NCBI GenBank assembly: GCA_019925795.1
Contig: CM034305.1
Span: 57,276,573 to 57,340,572 of the forward strand
Length of the DNA stretch: 64,000 bases
DNA from: Dendrobium chrysotoxum
Taxonomy: Eukaryota; Streptophyta; Magnoliopsida; Asparagales; Orchidaceae
Direction of reading: 5' to 3'
The position numbers and the translations under genes are program-made. The notes under the pieces were generated by a model. It was not told where the DNA came from. It worked only from the letters and a program-made list of their open reading frames with translations, and ran no database searches. Shown here one piece after another: positions 1-12,790 of the stretch; within the stretch, counting starts at the first letter, position 1, and every line of letters starts with the position of its first letter.

Positions 1-1180
1 GTTTCCAAATACTTAAGTCAAATCATGACTTAAGCATTCAGAAAATTGATTAAAAAATAATGATATATGAAATGGGTTCAATAAGACTAAGTTATATTGA
101 TGAGATATGACATATTAACCTAGCCAAAATTGAACCCATATCATTGAGAATTTAGAGAATAATTAGTGAAATAGGGAATTTAACAAACATTGCAATTATT
201 CTCCAAATTGTTAATAACTCCCCATATATATATATATATATATATATAATAAAGCTCTGTTTTAAGGGTTCCAAGGAGTATTGAAATGCATGCAACTTAC
301 CTAAGATTTATTTATAGAATAATTTTAAATATATAAGCTAAATAACAAGCCTTATTATCAAGAACTGAATAACTATTAAAATATAGCTCAAATAAATGCA
401 TGAAAATTACTGGAAGTAGCATATAACATATAATTAATGATAGCAAAGCTTGAAATAAATTGGACAAATATTTAATGAATTATTTAAATAATTAGGAAAA
501 TCATATTAATGAAATAATTCCTTAAATATTTGGAATTCTAGTTTAATTATATTTTTAAATTGAAGAGGGCCTCAAGATGAAAAGAATGAGCTATTATACA
601 TAATTTTTGGATAAATATTTATTTTATTATGATTTTTTAAAGGAAATTGAATTTAAAATGAATTTAAAATTCTATTTTATAATTAGATCTGGTAGCGACG
701 GTGACGGGCGAAGAGTCGGCGTGCTATTAGCGGATTCAAAATCACGGCAACGGCGGATTTGATGGCCAATGATTGCGTCGCCGCGCAATCATTAGCATTT
801 AATGAAAATACAATGGCATCGCACACATTATTACTTATCCACGTTAGCATTGATTTGCAGCTGTTCGATCTTCCGTCTTTTGAGACAAACTGCCATGATA
901 TCACTGGATAGAAATTTGAACAAACAAAATAGATACACGAGTTGGACAGAGCGCAGAATGATAGGATTTTGGCCGTTGATTAAGAGATCAACGGTTGAGA
1001 TCTTGTACAGTTTTAAAAATAATCTAATTAACCCTAGACGATGAAGAAGCTTTCAAACGTGAAAACGGTGAAACCAAATTCAATAAAATTTTAGGTAGAG
1101 CTTTATTAGAAATAAAAGAATAATGGGGATGTGATTTCGAATTACCTAAAGCTTATAAACTAGGGTTAGACTTTTACCTT
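1..1180. other. AT-rich intergenic DNA, no gene recognised
   Basis: No supported gene. An imperfect inverted repeat lies near 60-145 (GGGTTCAAT near 77-85 against ATTGAACCC near 130-138), which could be a small MITE relic. Between about 683 and 1050 the composition is GC-richer and short ORFs occur on both strands; none matches a family I recognise, so this may be a gene fragment or chance. Confidence 0.4.
224..249. repeat. (AT)n microsatellite
   Basis: About 13 uninterrupted AT dinucleotides, visible directly. Confidence 0.95.
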
Positions 1181-2891
1181 GACAGGATCAATGGATTTGG
1201 ATGCTTGAGGGCTTATTGAGCTTGTTGATTATCCTAGAATAATCCTCTAGAAGACGTCGTGGTTTGCAATAGCTTGGATCGATGGTTATAAGGGTTGGAT
1301 GAACTTTGGGTTGGGTTTGGCGAAAGTTCTCCACCGTCAACCTTCAAATGTCGGGGTTGGACTTGGAGAAATTTGAGAAGAGCATTGGAAGTTCAAAAAA
1401 AAAAACTCTGATCTGGAGGTAGTGAGGGAGTAATCAATTGCTTGAATGAGTCCTCTAGACCCTTTTGCCTAATTTAAACCCCCTAAGGATGAATTGGATG
1501 GTTGGGATTCATTTGGAAGCATTGGAGGATGTGTGACACATGTCCTTAGGCAGTTAGGAGGTCAGGGAATTAAAGGACAAATGACTAATGAGTTGGAAAG
1601 GGGGTTTTGTCCTTGTATGAGCACATGGGTTGTTGGGTTTAATTTAGGGTTAATCCAAAGCATTAGGATCTATTTAGGGGATATTTAAGAACCTTCTAGG
1701 GTGATTTAAAATAGAATATACGAGTTATAATGGAGGGAAAAATAATGGGGGAGGGAGCTTTGACCAAACAAGAATATTTGGTTTTTGTTGACCATTTGAT
1801 CGGTCAAAGGGGTCAAGGTAGCTGAGGTGGAGTCCAATGAATGGCTAGGAAGTTTTATGATGATTTGGAAGAAGTTTAAAGTCATGGATTTAATGTTTAA
1901 AGAAGGATACTGACCATTCAAGTAGACTTAGTTATTTTGACTAGTTTAACTAGTCAAAGCTAGTCAAATATATTAGGTTATGTCATGAGAGATAATTAAA
2001 GGTTAAATAGCATGAGATATAAAGCATTGAAACAATGATATGGTTATTTAAATAAAGGGTCAAAGATTCATGGGGTTTGACCACTTTGGGAGATTTGACC
2101 AAGTCAAATCATGGTTGATATGACTCGTAGTGAGTTTGGAAATGTTTGAATCATATAATGAAATGATTTTGAATGTTTGGATGGTCCTGATTAGATCACT
2201 TTAAATGATTTGAACCAATTTGGTCTAATTTGACCAGACTTGGGTCCAGTTGACCAGGTCAATTGGTGACTAGATCAAAGTGACCGGTTAGGTTTATTCC
2301 ACTAAGAGAAGTGTTTGAGGAAGTTTGGTGAATAGAATCAAGCTAGAGGTCAACTGGAGGTAACTGGTGTGTATGATCAATTAAGCTAGCTCAACTGGAT
2401 CATATTGATTAATCACTGGTTCAGGATGTTAATGATAGGTGTTTAGATATGTGGAGTTGTTAGTGAAATAGTTTAGACCATGACTGGAGTTAAGGTGTTA
2501 GTGCACTGAGCTGAGCAATGCATTGAGTTAGTTACTTATAATGCAGGACTGCAAATGCTCAAGTAATTGAAAGTTTATGATTGAATGCTAGATTGATTAG
2601 AATGATTGAAAATCAGATATATGATTGATTGACTAGTTGATTGACTAGAGACTGGATGATTATTTGAATGTTAAGATTTGCAGGGTTATTGATTGATTGA
2701 ATAGATTGATTGAATGCATAATAAATGATTGATTAATTTATTTGAGTACTAGATGATTGATTGATGATTAAAGATTGAATGTATGATTGACAGGGTACTA
2801 GATGATTGATAATTGGGTGGTTGTCAATCACTAGATGTATACTCAGGAGCTTGGAAGGTCCTCATGACCTTATACAAAAAAGAGGTCAATA
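1180..2891 (-). repeat. Decayed LTR fragment related to the Tat/LARD LTRs at 28635-34760 and 38896-45032
   Basis: The right edge (gacct-tatac-aaaaaagaggtcaata, 2867-2891) matches the right edge of the LARD LTRs (gacctcatataaaa then gaggtcaaca). The body has the same unusual style: a segment with 'gtgtgacacatgtccttagg' (1530 on) like the LARD 'gcatgacaagtgtcccctaag', followed by many GGTCAA/TTGACC words. The left edge is not recognisable, so the start is approximate. No second LTR is visible nearby, so this is a truncated copy or part of a solo LTR. The minus orientation is inferred from the LARD. I compared by eye; a pairwise alignment would settle it. Confidence 0.5.
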
Positions 2892-3206
2892 TAGCTAGCA
2901 TTCCCTTTTGAATGCTTACAAGCTCACTTAACCCTAAAATGACTCCACGCAGCCACTCGCTTGAGGACCTGCTCATGTGTACTTATTAGTCTCCAAACCA
3001 TTATATCCATGTATGCTTATAGGAGCTCAAACTATCATTTTCACATGTCTATAACTATTTTTTCATTCATTTTTTTATTCTGTTTTTTTGGGAGGCCAAT
3101 GTATAGCCTCTTTTGTAGGACCTAAAATTTGATAAATGTATGGTCAAATTACCATTTTTTAGGATGTTTGATAATCTTTGACATTTTATACTGGAAATAA
3201 AAGTCT
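2892..3206. other. Unassigned non-coding stretch
   Basis: AT-rich sequence between the LTR fragment and the Cassandra element. I see no gene or repeat structure in it. Confidence 0.5.
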
Positions 3207-3211
3207 CATAG

Positions 3212-3434
3212 TATAATAGCCCAAACTTTTAACTATTGAGATATTATCCGCTTTGGCTGAAGGGCCGCACGATTTTGTCATGTTAGTTTAACTTCCTAGG
3301 AGGTCACCCATCCTAAGATTTTTTCAGGATGAACACGTCTAACTGTGAAGTTTCTTAATGAAATTTTAACCATTACACAAAAAAGGTATCTCAATGTTTA
3401 AGAATTTAGCTTTTTTTACTGAAGAGTTTTCATA
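3212..3434 (-). repeat. Cassandra LTR (3' LTR in element sense) with 5S-like segment
   Basis: It starts 'tataatagcccaaac' and ends 'gttttcata', paired with 15133-15354. The 5S-like part is about 3290-3358: 'acttcctaggaggtcaccca' followed by 'tcctaag' matches the reverse complement of the 5S 3' region, and 'aacacgtctaactgtgaag' matches the segment around box C. In Cassandra this part carries Pol III promoter boxes; here several positions are changed. Confidence 0.8.
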
Positions 3435-3538
3435 ATATCCCCCACTTAAGTAACTAACGTCCTCGTCAGCATATTTATCCCAGAATCATCTACCAGATAA
3501 ATAAGATTTTAGAAGTGTCCCGTACAAGTTTAAGTGGT

Positions 3539-5200
3539 TGTTACAAATTTGATCCAAGCATTGTGATTTTGATGATAACAAATATTATTGTGTTTGTTAC
3601 TACTTTTTCTGATTCTATGATATTCTATTTTTTGTTTGTACAAACATTTCAGTAAAATAGACCACCGTTCACTTACAATTTTGTTCAGCTTAAGACTGGG
3701 TAGACTAGGGTTAAAAGTCTGTATATTTTGAGTTTGTTATATATTTTTTCTTTTTTGAGTCATATCATGTATTTTGATGGGTATCATTTGCTGAGTAACC
3801 TTACACACACACAGGAGGAGAGAGAAAAATATTTTGAGAGAGTTTTATTTTGAAGTAAATCATACTATAAAACTTTGGTTCATACTGTAAAACCAAAATT
3901 ATTATTATGCTCTATTAAAACCCTAGAAACTAGAGGTTAAGAAAGATAATAATTTTATTCTAATCGTACGGTACGATTTGGTTCATACTATACGGCTTAA
4001 TTAAAATCTTTCCTAATTAACCCCTCGATATTAGGCAATCAAATCATGGACAATATTATCATCGATCATACTGTATGATATTGTTCGTATAATATGATTG
4101 ACAGTGTATAAAATTGGTCATCCTAGAGATCATACCAAATAAAATCTATGATTTTTGTATTGATCATATTGTATGATGTCCACAGTATTGGACAATCGAC
4201 ATTATATGAAGTTGGCCATCCCACGAATCATCCTAAACGAATAGAAGGAATTTCTATAGTTTATACCAGATGATCTTTTGATCGTACTGTACGAAGTGTT
4301 ATAAAGGTTGAATAGTTTGTCTGCATGAACTTGTTGGATGAGTCTAAATTACACTGATCGTACGGTGTAATACGTGTATCATATTGTACGAATATAAGAT
4401 GGAGATCTTAAAAATTAGGGTTTCTTAAAGCCCACAACTTAAGGTTTTCTAATACTCTTATTAAAATTCTTTGGCTATTTAGACTTCAGGAGAGAGCTTC
4501 TTGAGGGAGAGAAGAAGGAGAGCTTTTTGAGAGAAGAGAGGGAGATTTTGTGAGGGAGAAGTTGTGAGGGGATTCACAAGGTTGCTCCAAGTAAGAATCT
4601 TGCCTAGTATCTAAAAGTGTCTGTCTGGATTCTATGTGGCTCCGGAGAAGAAGTTCTTTAGCAAAGATCATTGTTCTTTGACCATCACCTGGAGGGTGAA
4701 AAGAGAGTTGTGGTTCTCGGACCATCACTTGGAGGGTGAAAATAGAGTTGAGGTTCTCTGCCTGTAAAAGAGTCATGGTTCTCTGCCACACTAGATTGGT
4801 GAAACAATGTCTGTAAAGGCTTCTCTGCCTTGCTATTAGAGAAAAAGGAGAGTCACTACTGTTTAGTGCAATACTTGGAGAGGGAGTCTCCGAGTGGACG
4901 TAGATCAGGTTGACCGAACCACTATAAATTCTGGTGTGTTCATTCTGATTATTTTTTGCATTTTAATTTCTGCATTGATTTTATGACTTACAGTGTGGTT
5001 GAAAACTTTGATTTAGTTTGTTATTGTGAAATACTTTGCTTTCACATCCACTGATTAAAATTGCTTATTTTTAATTATTAAAAAAATTATAAAAAGATTT
5101 TATTTTTTGCTAAAAGATTTTTTTTAAATAACTAATTCACCCCCCTCTTGGTTAGCCTCGGGCTGGTTCTTAGAGGTTTAACAACATTCATAAACTTTCA
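3539..5200 (+). repeat. Sirevirus 5' LTR
   Basis: It begins TGTTACAAATTTGATCC and ends 'aaactttca'. It matches 13332-15004 throughout with many substitutions. Inside: a palindrome array (about 3960-4400), a repeated leader unit (about 4665-4800), the conserved block 'gaccgaaccactataaatt' (about 4909), and a conserved end block 'ggttagcctcgggctggttc' (about 5150). Confidence 0.92.
3960..4400. repeat. Array of short palindromes in the Sirevirus LTR, GTAC-arm type
   Basis: Repeated degenerate copies of a 15-bp palindrome, best preserved as ATCGTACGGTACGAT (3963-3977), with drifted versions such as 'gatcgtactgtacga' (near 4279). The same array recurs in the 3' LTR (about 13765-14200, ATCGTACGGTACGAT at 14161-14175) and outside the LTRs at about 10330-10690 and 12165-12260. 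Position in the first half of the LTR suggests the U3 promoter region. Confidence 0.8.
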
Positions 5201-5202
5201 AG

Positions 5203-5214
5203 TGATATAAGAGC
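5203..5214 (+). other. Sirevirus primer-binding site
   Basis: TGATATAAGAGC, 10 of 12 matches to the tRNA-Met PBS TGGTATCAGAGC, 2 nt after the 5' LTR. Confidence 0.75.
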
Positions 5215-5258
5215 AGGATTCATAAATTAAGTTTTAGAAAACTTTTAAAAAATGATCA

Positions 5259-6990
5259 ATGACTAACTTTGAAAATCGTAATACCACGGAAAGATATTCA
5301 GTCATACAACCACCTTTATTTGATAATATTCCTTTTAATTTTTAAAAAATTTGCATGTCTATATTTTTACAATCTATAGATTATTGCATGTGGATGTTAG
5401 TTCAGAAAGGATATTCAACTGAACTTTCTTTTTTGAATAGAACATAGAAGATAGAGATTTAGCCCAACTGAATGTAAAATATTTAAACTTTTTTTTGTGC
5501 TTTAAAATCTGAAGATTACATGTATGTCTCTGCTTGCACTATTGGTAAAGAGATTTGGGATAAACTTTGTATAACTTATGAAGGAACAAATAAAATAAAA
5601 TAATCTAGGTTGAATATTCTACTTCATGATTATGAACTCTTTCGCATGAAACCTAGTGAATCAATTTTTGAAATATATACTAGGTTCACTCAGATTGCTA
5701 CTTTCCTGTATTTCTTAGGAAGAGAACTTACTAACTATGAAAAAGTTAATAAGATCTTGTATTGCTTACTTGTTTCGTATGGTGCAAAAATTACTGCTAT
5801 TACTGAATCTAAAGATCTGAATATTTACTCCATTGATAACTTACTTGGATCACTCATTTCCTACGAGCAACGAGTGAGTCAAAGACAGCTTGATGCAGGT
5901 TAAAAGAGAAAGGAGAAAAATGTAGCCTTAAAGGCTGATGATTCTGAGAGTGATACTTCTGGATAAGAAGATGATGACATTGCACTGATGATAAGGCAAT
6001 TTAAAAGCTTTCTAAAGAAAAAGCAAAGATGTCAATAGTAATGGAATAAAGGTAAAACCAATAGAAATTCCAAAACCTCTTCTGATGTCATTTGTTTTGA
6101 ATGCAGGAAGTCAGAGCACATGAAGACTGATTGCCCAAATATGAAAACTCATCCAATCAAGAAAAATGGTTAAAAAAAACCTAAGTTCAAAAATTGAAAG
6201 CAAAAGACTCAGAAGGCTTTCTAGGTAGACTTTACTTCAGACTCATCTAAAATTGAAACAGAAAAGGAGATAACTAATATGTGCTTAATGGCATATAATC
6301 ATCTTGATCATTCTGATCAAGAGGAGGTATGTGAGCTTTCCTATGATGAATTATTTAAAAATTTTGAAAGAGTTCATACTACATATAGGAAACTTAAGAA
6401 ATTATATGCAAACCTTAAATTTGACTTTTTAAATCTATAAAAAGAGCATGAATGCCTCAGGAAATATTATTTCACTTTAGATAATAATCACATAGCTTTA
6501 TTAAATGAATTTGATACTTTAAACAAGAAGCATCTTGATCTAACTGATAAGAAGATTCCTTAAAAGCATCCCATATTAATTTAGAAGATTCATTTTAGAA
6601 ATCAAAAGCATGTTTAGATGAAGCTGGTGATATGGAGCATGCATTAAAAATTGAAAATTCAATTCTTGAAAGTGTAAATTAATTTTTAAAAATCAAATTA
6701 AATGCTTTCAAAGAAAATAAAACATTACATACACTTGCACAGTTACATAATCCATCACCACATCATGCATCATTCAAACCTAGGAAGAGACACTATAATT
6801 CACATAGATTAGTAAACCATTTTCTTGGTGTTAGATATTTTTCTTGTGGCATGCTAGTGCATATCTCTCATACTTGCACTATCCACCGTAGAACACATTT
6901 GGTGTGAAGATCATAACTACATAATTCACAGTATAACATGCAAGTATTTCATCCCATATTCCATAAGGTGGAACCCAAACTTATTTAGGT
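5259..6990 (+). pseudogene. Sirevirus gag remnant
   Basis: The ATG at 5259 opens a reading frame that soon meets a stop (about 5343). Homology to the gag at 61756-63569 continues through several frames. The longest clean stretch is 5610-5903, carrying the conserved 'FRMKPSES' region. A CCHC zinc knuckle (Cys-X2-Cys-X4-His-X4-Cys) is readable near 6090-6135, and a second cysteine knuckle remnant is seen near 6835-6880. In the family this protein forms the virus-like particle and packages the RNA. Numerous stops and frameshifts make this copy dead; I do not reconstruct it. Confidence 0.85.
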
Positions 6991-6999
6991 TCTCAAATC

Positions 7000-9900
7000 T
7001 GACCACTGAAGATTTTGTTGGGGTGCTCTCACAAAAGGCCTCGTGAGAGCATGTGCTACTTGGACAATAGATGTTCAAGGCACATGACTGGAGAAGCAAA
7101 TCAATTCATTTTGCTGGAGGCCAGGGTAGGAGGTAAGGTGACACTTGAAGATAATACCACCAGTAGAGTGGCAGGCTCAAGTATAATTGTCAACTCAAAA
7201 AATTTCATCATTGAAAATATTTTACTAGTAGATGCCTTAAAATATAATCTGCTCAGCATAAGCCAACTCTATGATAAAGGCTTCAGAATCAAATTCTTAT
7301 CTACCAGCTATCTTATAAGCTTAAATGATAATACTATTTTGTAGAAAATAAAGATCAATAATATTTACATGCTTGATTTAAATAGCATTTAATCTGTTGC
7401 TTCATTTTGCTTAAAAATAATTGTTGATGAATCTTGATTATGGTATAAGAAATTATGTCATGCAAGCATAAAAAGCCTTATAAAGATCACCCAAAAAGAC
7501 TTAATGAGAGGAATACCCAAAATAGAGTTCACTAAGGACCACCTGTGTGATGCCTGTCAATTAGGGAAACATGTCAAATCCTCATTCCACTCAATTAAGG
7601 ATATTAACACTAACAAACCTTTAGAAGTCCTTCACATGGATCTTTTTAGACATGTTAGCACTGCAAGCTTAAGAGGGAAAGTCTTTGGGTATGTGATTAT
7701 TAATGATTATTTGAGGTTTACTTGGGTTAGATTCCTATCTCACAAAAGTAAATCATTCAAGGAATTTAAGATATTCTCTATATGGATTCAAAGGAAGATA
7801 TGTTGTGAAATTCTGATAATTCATAGTGATTATGGTGGAGAGTTTGAAAATAAAAAATTTGAATTTTACTGCAAGGAGCAAGGGATAAATCATAACTTTT
7901 CAGCTCCTAAAATTCCTCAGCAGAACGGGATAGCTGAAAGAAAGAACAGGACCCTGGTAGAAGACGCTAGAGCCATATTAGCTGAATACTCACTTCCTAA
8001 ATACTTCTAGGCAGAAGAGGTGAATACAACCTGTTATGTTCTAAATAGGGTTAATGTTATATCAAAGATGAACAAGATATCTTATAAAAAATTAAGGGTA
8101 GGACACCCAACCTCTCTCACCTTCATATTTTTGGATGTAAAGTGTTCATTCTAAATAATGGAAAATCTCTACTTGAAAAGTTTTAACCCAAATCTGCTGA
8201 AGGAGTAATCCTAGGGTACTCAAGTATTGGAAAATCCTTTATAGTTTTCAATAAAAGGACACTAGTGGTAGAGGAGACCACTCATGTTGTATTTGATGAA
8301 TCTGATAATTCTGGAGGGTCTAAGGTAGAAGAAGAAGAAGTTGTAGAAATCACCCAAGAAGTAGAATCTACAAATCTAGAAGAAAGTGTAGAACTTAAAA
8401 ATTCACTGCCTAGAGAATGGAGATATTCTTCAAGTCATCCTAAAGAACTGATTTTAGGAGACCCATCTAAAGGTGTTAGAACTAGGTATGGACTTAGAAA
8501 AGAAGTAAACTACTCTGCCTTCATCTCAATGACTAAACCCACCAACATAAATCAAGCCCTATCTAATGAGTTCTGGATCCTAGCCATTCAAGAAGGGTTA
8601 AATGAATTTGTGAGAAATGATATTTGGGAACTAGTTAAAAGATATAAGGACTAGAGTATTATTGGAACTAAATGGGTTTTTAAAAATAGAATGAATGATT
8701 CTGGTGTAGTGGTGAGAAATAAAGCAAGATTAGTAGTTAAGGGGTATAACAAGATAGAAGAGATTTACTTTAAAGAGACCTTTGCCCCTGTAGCTAGATT
8801 AGAAGCCATTAGGGTGCTGTTAGTCTTTGCCTTCTTTAAGGGATTCAAACTGTACCAAATGGATATCAAAAGTGTCTTTCTGAATGCGGTAATAAAAGAA
8901 GATGTGTATGATAAATAACCCCAGGCTTTAAAAATTTATAATTTTCTAATCAGTATTCAAATTAAAAAGATATTATATGGACTAAAACAAGCACCCAAAG
9001 CATGGTATGAAAGACTAAACACATTTCTATTAGAAAGAATCTTTGTTAAGGGGAGCATAGATACCACCCTATTTCTAAAAAAAGTAGGAGATGAATTACT
9101 CATTGTCAAAATTTATATTGATGATATTTTATTTGGATCTTGTGATAAAAATTTATGTGATGAATTTTCAAAATAATAAAGAGTTTGAGATGAATATGAT
9201 GAGAGAACTGACTTACTTTATGGGATCTAGTATAAGGAAGAAGGATGATGGAATTTTTTCTTAGTTAATTAAAATATATTAAGGATATCCTTAAGAAATA
9301 TGAAATGGATAAAGCCAAGCCAATTAACACTCCCATGAGTTCTACTGTTTAGTTAGATAAGGATTCAAATGAAAAATTAATTGATTAAAAGAAATATAGA
9401 GGAATAATTGGATCACTTCTTTACTTGACTGCTAGCAGACCTGATATTATGTTTAGTATTTATCTCTGTACTAGATTTTAAGCTGATCCAAAAGAGTCTC
9501 ACTTGACTTTTGTTAAAAGAATTCTTATATATCTCTTTGGAACCTAAGACTTAAGAATCTGGTATCCTAGGTATAGCACTTCCTTTGAAATCATAGGATA
9601 TTCTGATTCAGATTTTGTAGGATGTAGAGTTGATAGAAAAAGTACTTCTAGAATATATCAATTTATAGGACAATCCATAATCTCCTAGTCTGATAGAAAA
9701 TAGAACTTAATTGCCCTGTTTATTGTTGAAGCTGAATATATAGCCTTAGGAAGTTGTATGGCCCAAGTCCTTTGGTTAAAATAATAAATACTGGATTTAG
9801 GATTACCTGTAGGCGCCATTTCAATCTTATGTGATAACACTAATGCCATCTGCATTTCAAAGAATCCAATCCAACACTCCAATACTAAACACATAGATAT

Positions 9901-10060
9901 AAGACACCATTTCATTAGGAACCATGTTATCAAAGGAGATATAGAGCAACACCATGTAGCCACTAAAAATTAACTTGTTGATATCTTTATAAAATCACTA
10001 GCCTTTGAAACCTTCAGCACCTTAAGAACCAGATTAGGTGTGGTAGATATTCATGCTTGA
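7000..10060 (+). pseudogene. Sirevirus pol remnant: protease, integrase, RT, RNase H
   Basis: Order is that of Ty1/copia. The protease region (7051 on) has lost its active-site triplet: the usual Asp-Ser-Gly reads Asp-Asn-Arg (7063-7071). Clean stretches then cover the zinc-binding pre-integrase and integrase core (7504-8010; 'HMDLF', 'IIHSDYG', 'NGIAERKN'), the RT fingers (8265-8918) and, after breaks, 'YIDDILFGS' of the RT catalytic site (about 9115-9141). RNase H runs to a stop at 10058. Stops at 8916 (TAA) and 9701 (TAG) sit at glutamine codons that are also stops in the Sirevirus at 55473. Not functional. Confidence 0.9.
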
Positions 10061-10818
10061 AATTAATACTTTCAATTTTTGTTCTTTTTATTTTGCTTTG
10101 TTTTAGTTATATGCTTGCTTCTGATTGCATGTTTTTATTTTATAATTTTATTTTAGCTGTCTCGTATTTTTCATGATTTTATTTTTCATTTTAGTCCCTA
10201 ACTATTATTTGGTATTTCATTTTTTCTTTTATGTTTTATTTTTACTAATTTTTATTCTTTTTGATTGGGTCTGGATCATCACATAAATCACTTCACTGAA
10301 CCTCACTACTTTTCCTGTAAAGCAAAAAAGTTCTAACTTATATCGTACTGTACAAGCCACCATCATACTGTATGAACCACCATCATACTTTATGATATAT
10401 ACAACACTGCTTTGATCACACCCCTTGGCTTAACGGACAATCCAGATTGTATCTATCATTGGTAATCATACTATACAAACACGTGTTCGTCTGGACGATA
10501 TACGTGTCAATCTAGATTGGGACAAATTCACTTCATTGGTATGATATTTATTATTGATCGTGCTGTATGAATACCTGTTTCTACTATACGAACCTTTTGG
10601 TCAAGGGTCGTACTGCCTGACTCCTCGGGATGATCTCCCTGTCTCTAATCGTCTGGTATGATGTCTGATCGTGCTGTATAATAAGACAACCTTTTGACTA
10701 TTTGTCTGGTTGAATTGATTGCTCACGATCATCTAGAATTCTATTTAAACAACCCTAATTCATTCAAATTCTTCACACAATCCTTCTAATCCTCCTTCTT
10801 GCAATCCCAATCTATGCA

Positions 10819-11874
10819 ATGGCTGGCAGTGGTAAACGTAGTCGCCAAACCCAGGGTGCTTCCTCCTCTCGCAACCCTACCGATAATCATTTTCTAACAA
10901 CTTCTGATGAAGCTGCCTACCGTAAATTCAAAGAAGCCAAAATCACTCATTCTAGGCTTCTCAACTAATAGGCCTTAAACTTTTCGATAATAAATCTTTT
11001 TAACTCCACTGCACTCCAATTCCTTCTCACCTTAGCCTATCCATTCTATTTTGAAATCATCTACGAGTTTCTAGCAAATCTTAGGATCAATGGGGATGCT
11101 ACTGTAATGACCTCTCGTGTTTGCTGTCAACATATTGAAATAACCAAAGAAGGCATAGGGGTTCATTTGTAATTAAACACCCACGAAAATAGACCTCTTG
11201 CTATGGCCTCCAGATCTGATTTTGACTGGAGTGATGTAAATCTTTTGCTTAGAAATGCTGCTCTAAACTATCACCAACCCTTAGTCCACACTCTTAATCA
11301 AAATTCCAAGGTTATCCAGCATGTTCTCAGAACATCAATCATCCCTAAAGCTGGAGACCGGGTAAACATCACACCCTTACTTTCAATTGTCACATGTTTC
11401 ATCATGTCAAATACCCAAATGGATGAAGCCTAAATATTGATTGATTACATCTAAAATCTTACTTCTATTCGACTCCCATCCACTAGAAGAAAAAAAAATA
11501 TTTCTCTAGTTATTGGGTACATCTTAGATAAGAAATATAATCTCACATATCCTGCTCCTCCTGACAATAACCTAATCTTCTTCACGGATGCCTCTTTCCA
11601 TATGCTCTTTCATAGGGAACAAGAGCCAAAAGAGCCACTGTTTGATGAAGAAGGAGATGCTGCCCCTACAGCTGATCCTACACTTGCACCACCTCCTCAC
11701 CACTACCCATATAAAGAGTTAATTCAGTGTTTTGATAGACTTGAGACTCACCTGGATCAGTACCTAACCCAATATGATAATGAAATGAGTTTGTTCAGGG
11801 AGCAATTTGGAACTATCCAGCAGCAGTACACCTCCATCCAGCAGCAGTACGATAGCTTTAGCCAGTTCTTTTAA
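10819..11874 (+). pseudogene. Sirevirus third ORF (position of the env-like / plant transposon protein ORF), broken by stops
   Basis: One reading frame runs from the ATG at 10819 to the stop at 11874 (about 351 codons) with internal stops near 10966-10971, 11170, 11431 and 11452 but no frameshift that I can see. The N-terminus is basic and Ser-rich. The middle has hydrophobic words such as 'YPFYFEIIYEFLANLRI', which recalls the 'putative plant transposon protein' family found in plant copia elements. A Pro/Ala-rich acidic linker follows, then a C-terminal Gln-rich, probably coiled-coil tail (11695-11870) with 'QQQY' repeats. I see no clear signal peptide or fusion motif, so env is a positional label only. 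The Sirevirus at 55473 lacks a comparable ORF. Confidence 0.65.
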
Positions 11875-12479
11875 CCATCTCCACAGCCACCACATAATCA
11901 CGATCCACCTTTATTCTAGTTTGTTCAAGTTGTACTTTTCTCTTTATGTTTTTTTTTTGTTATTTTGTCTTATGTATCACATTTCCTTTTAGTACCTCTT
12001 CTGTTGTAATCTTTTTTTTAATAAAAATAAAAAAATATTTTATTTATTTTTACTATGAAGTGATATTTTTTTCTTTTTCAAGTGGGTTCTTGTATTTCCC
12101 TTAATTGTGATGTGTTTTCTATATTTTTGCTTGAGAAATCTTTAGACAAGGAAAATATTATTTCTTTTGATCGTACTGTTCAAATAAAATCATACTGTAC
12201 GACTTAGATCATATTGTACAAATGAACTTGTACTGTACAAATGAACTCATATTGTACGAATTAACTTAGATTATAGAGTGTTCTTTTCTGTTTGTAGTAA
12301 ACATACTTCTGTTCTTACTTAAAAGTTTAAATAAGTAATTGCTGACTTTTTAAAACTAAAAGGATAAAAATTCATGAATTTACATATCTCTTCTTATTTC
12401 CTTTGCATGATAATTCTATGTGTATACTTAAAAATCTAATCTAATTGGAATTAAGATGGTTGAAATAAAAACATATTCA

Positions 12480-12790
12480 CTCTACTACATATTTTTATAT
12501 TATGGATATATTCTACAATTTGATGAATGAAAGTCATTATTTTTCTAAATCAAGCTATTTACTCATATTAAAAAGTTTGGATTTGCTTTGTAGATTATTT
12601 CTCCCTATATAAGAGAGTGAGTTATTCTTCTCTTCTACTTGAAAGATAATTTTACAACTGAGATTCTTAAAGATTTAGAAAGGAAGCAATTTGTAAAAAT
12701 TAAAAGAGGCACAAAATGAGCCCAAAATTAAAAGATGTGCAAGAACGCCAAAGGTAACAGATGCACTAAGTTTAAGTTTGATTTTGGAAA
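12480..12790 (+). other. Conserved non-coding module between pol and 3' LTR (copy 1)
   Basis: This stretch aligns by eye with the reverse complement of 57690-58290 (other Sirevirus) and of 36680-37260 (Tat-type LARD). Shared words include TTTTTCTAAATCAAG (12540 on), GATTATTTCTCCC (12592 on) and AAAAGAGGCACAAAATGAGC (12702 on). It includes small AAA-loop hairpins at 12706-12723 and a degenerate one at 12734-12749. There is no ORF, so a structured RNA or packaging/regulatory role is inference. Confidence 0.75.

Noticed and set aside
683..1044. Short overlapping open frames as a gene
   Set aside because: No recognisable domain, codon pattern or promoter; kept only as a note on composition.
3290..3358. 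5S rRNA-like sequence as a real rRNA gene
   Set aside because: Only the 3' half resembles 5S, with many changes, and it lies in a pair of LTRs with a target duplication. It is part of Cassandra.
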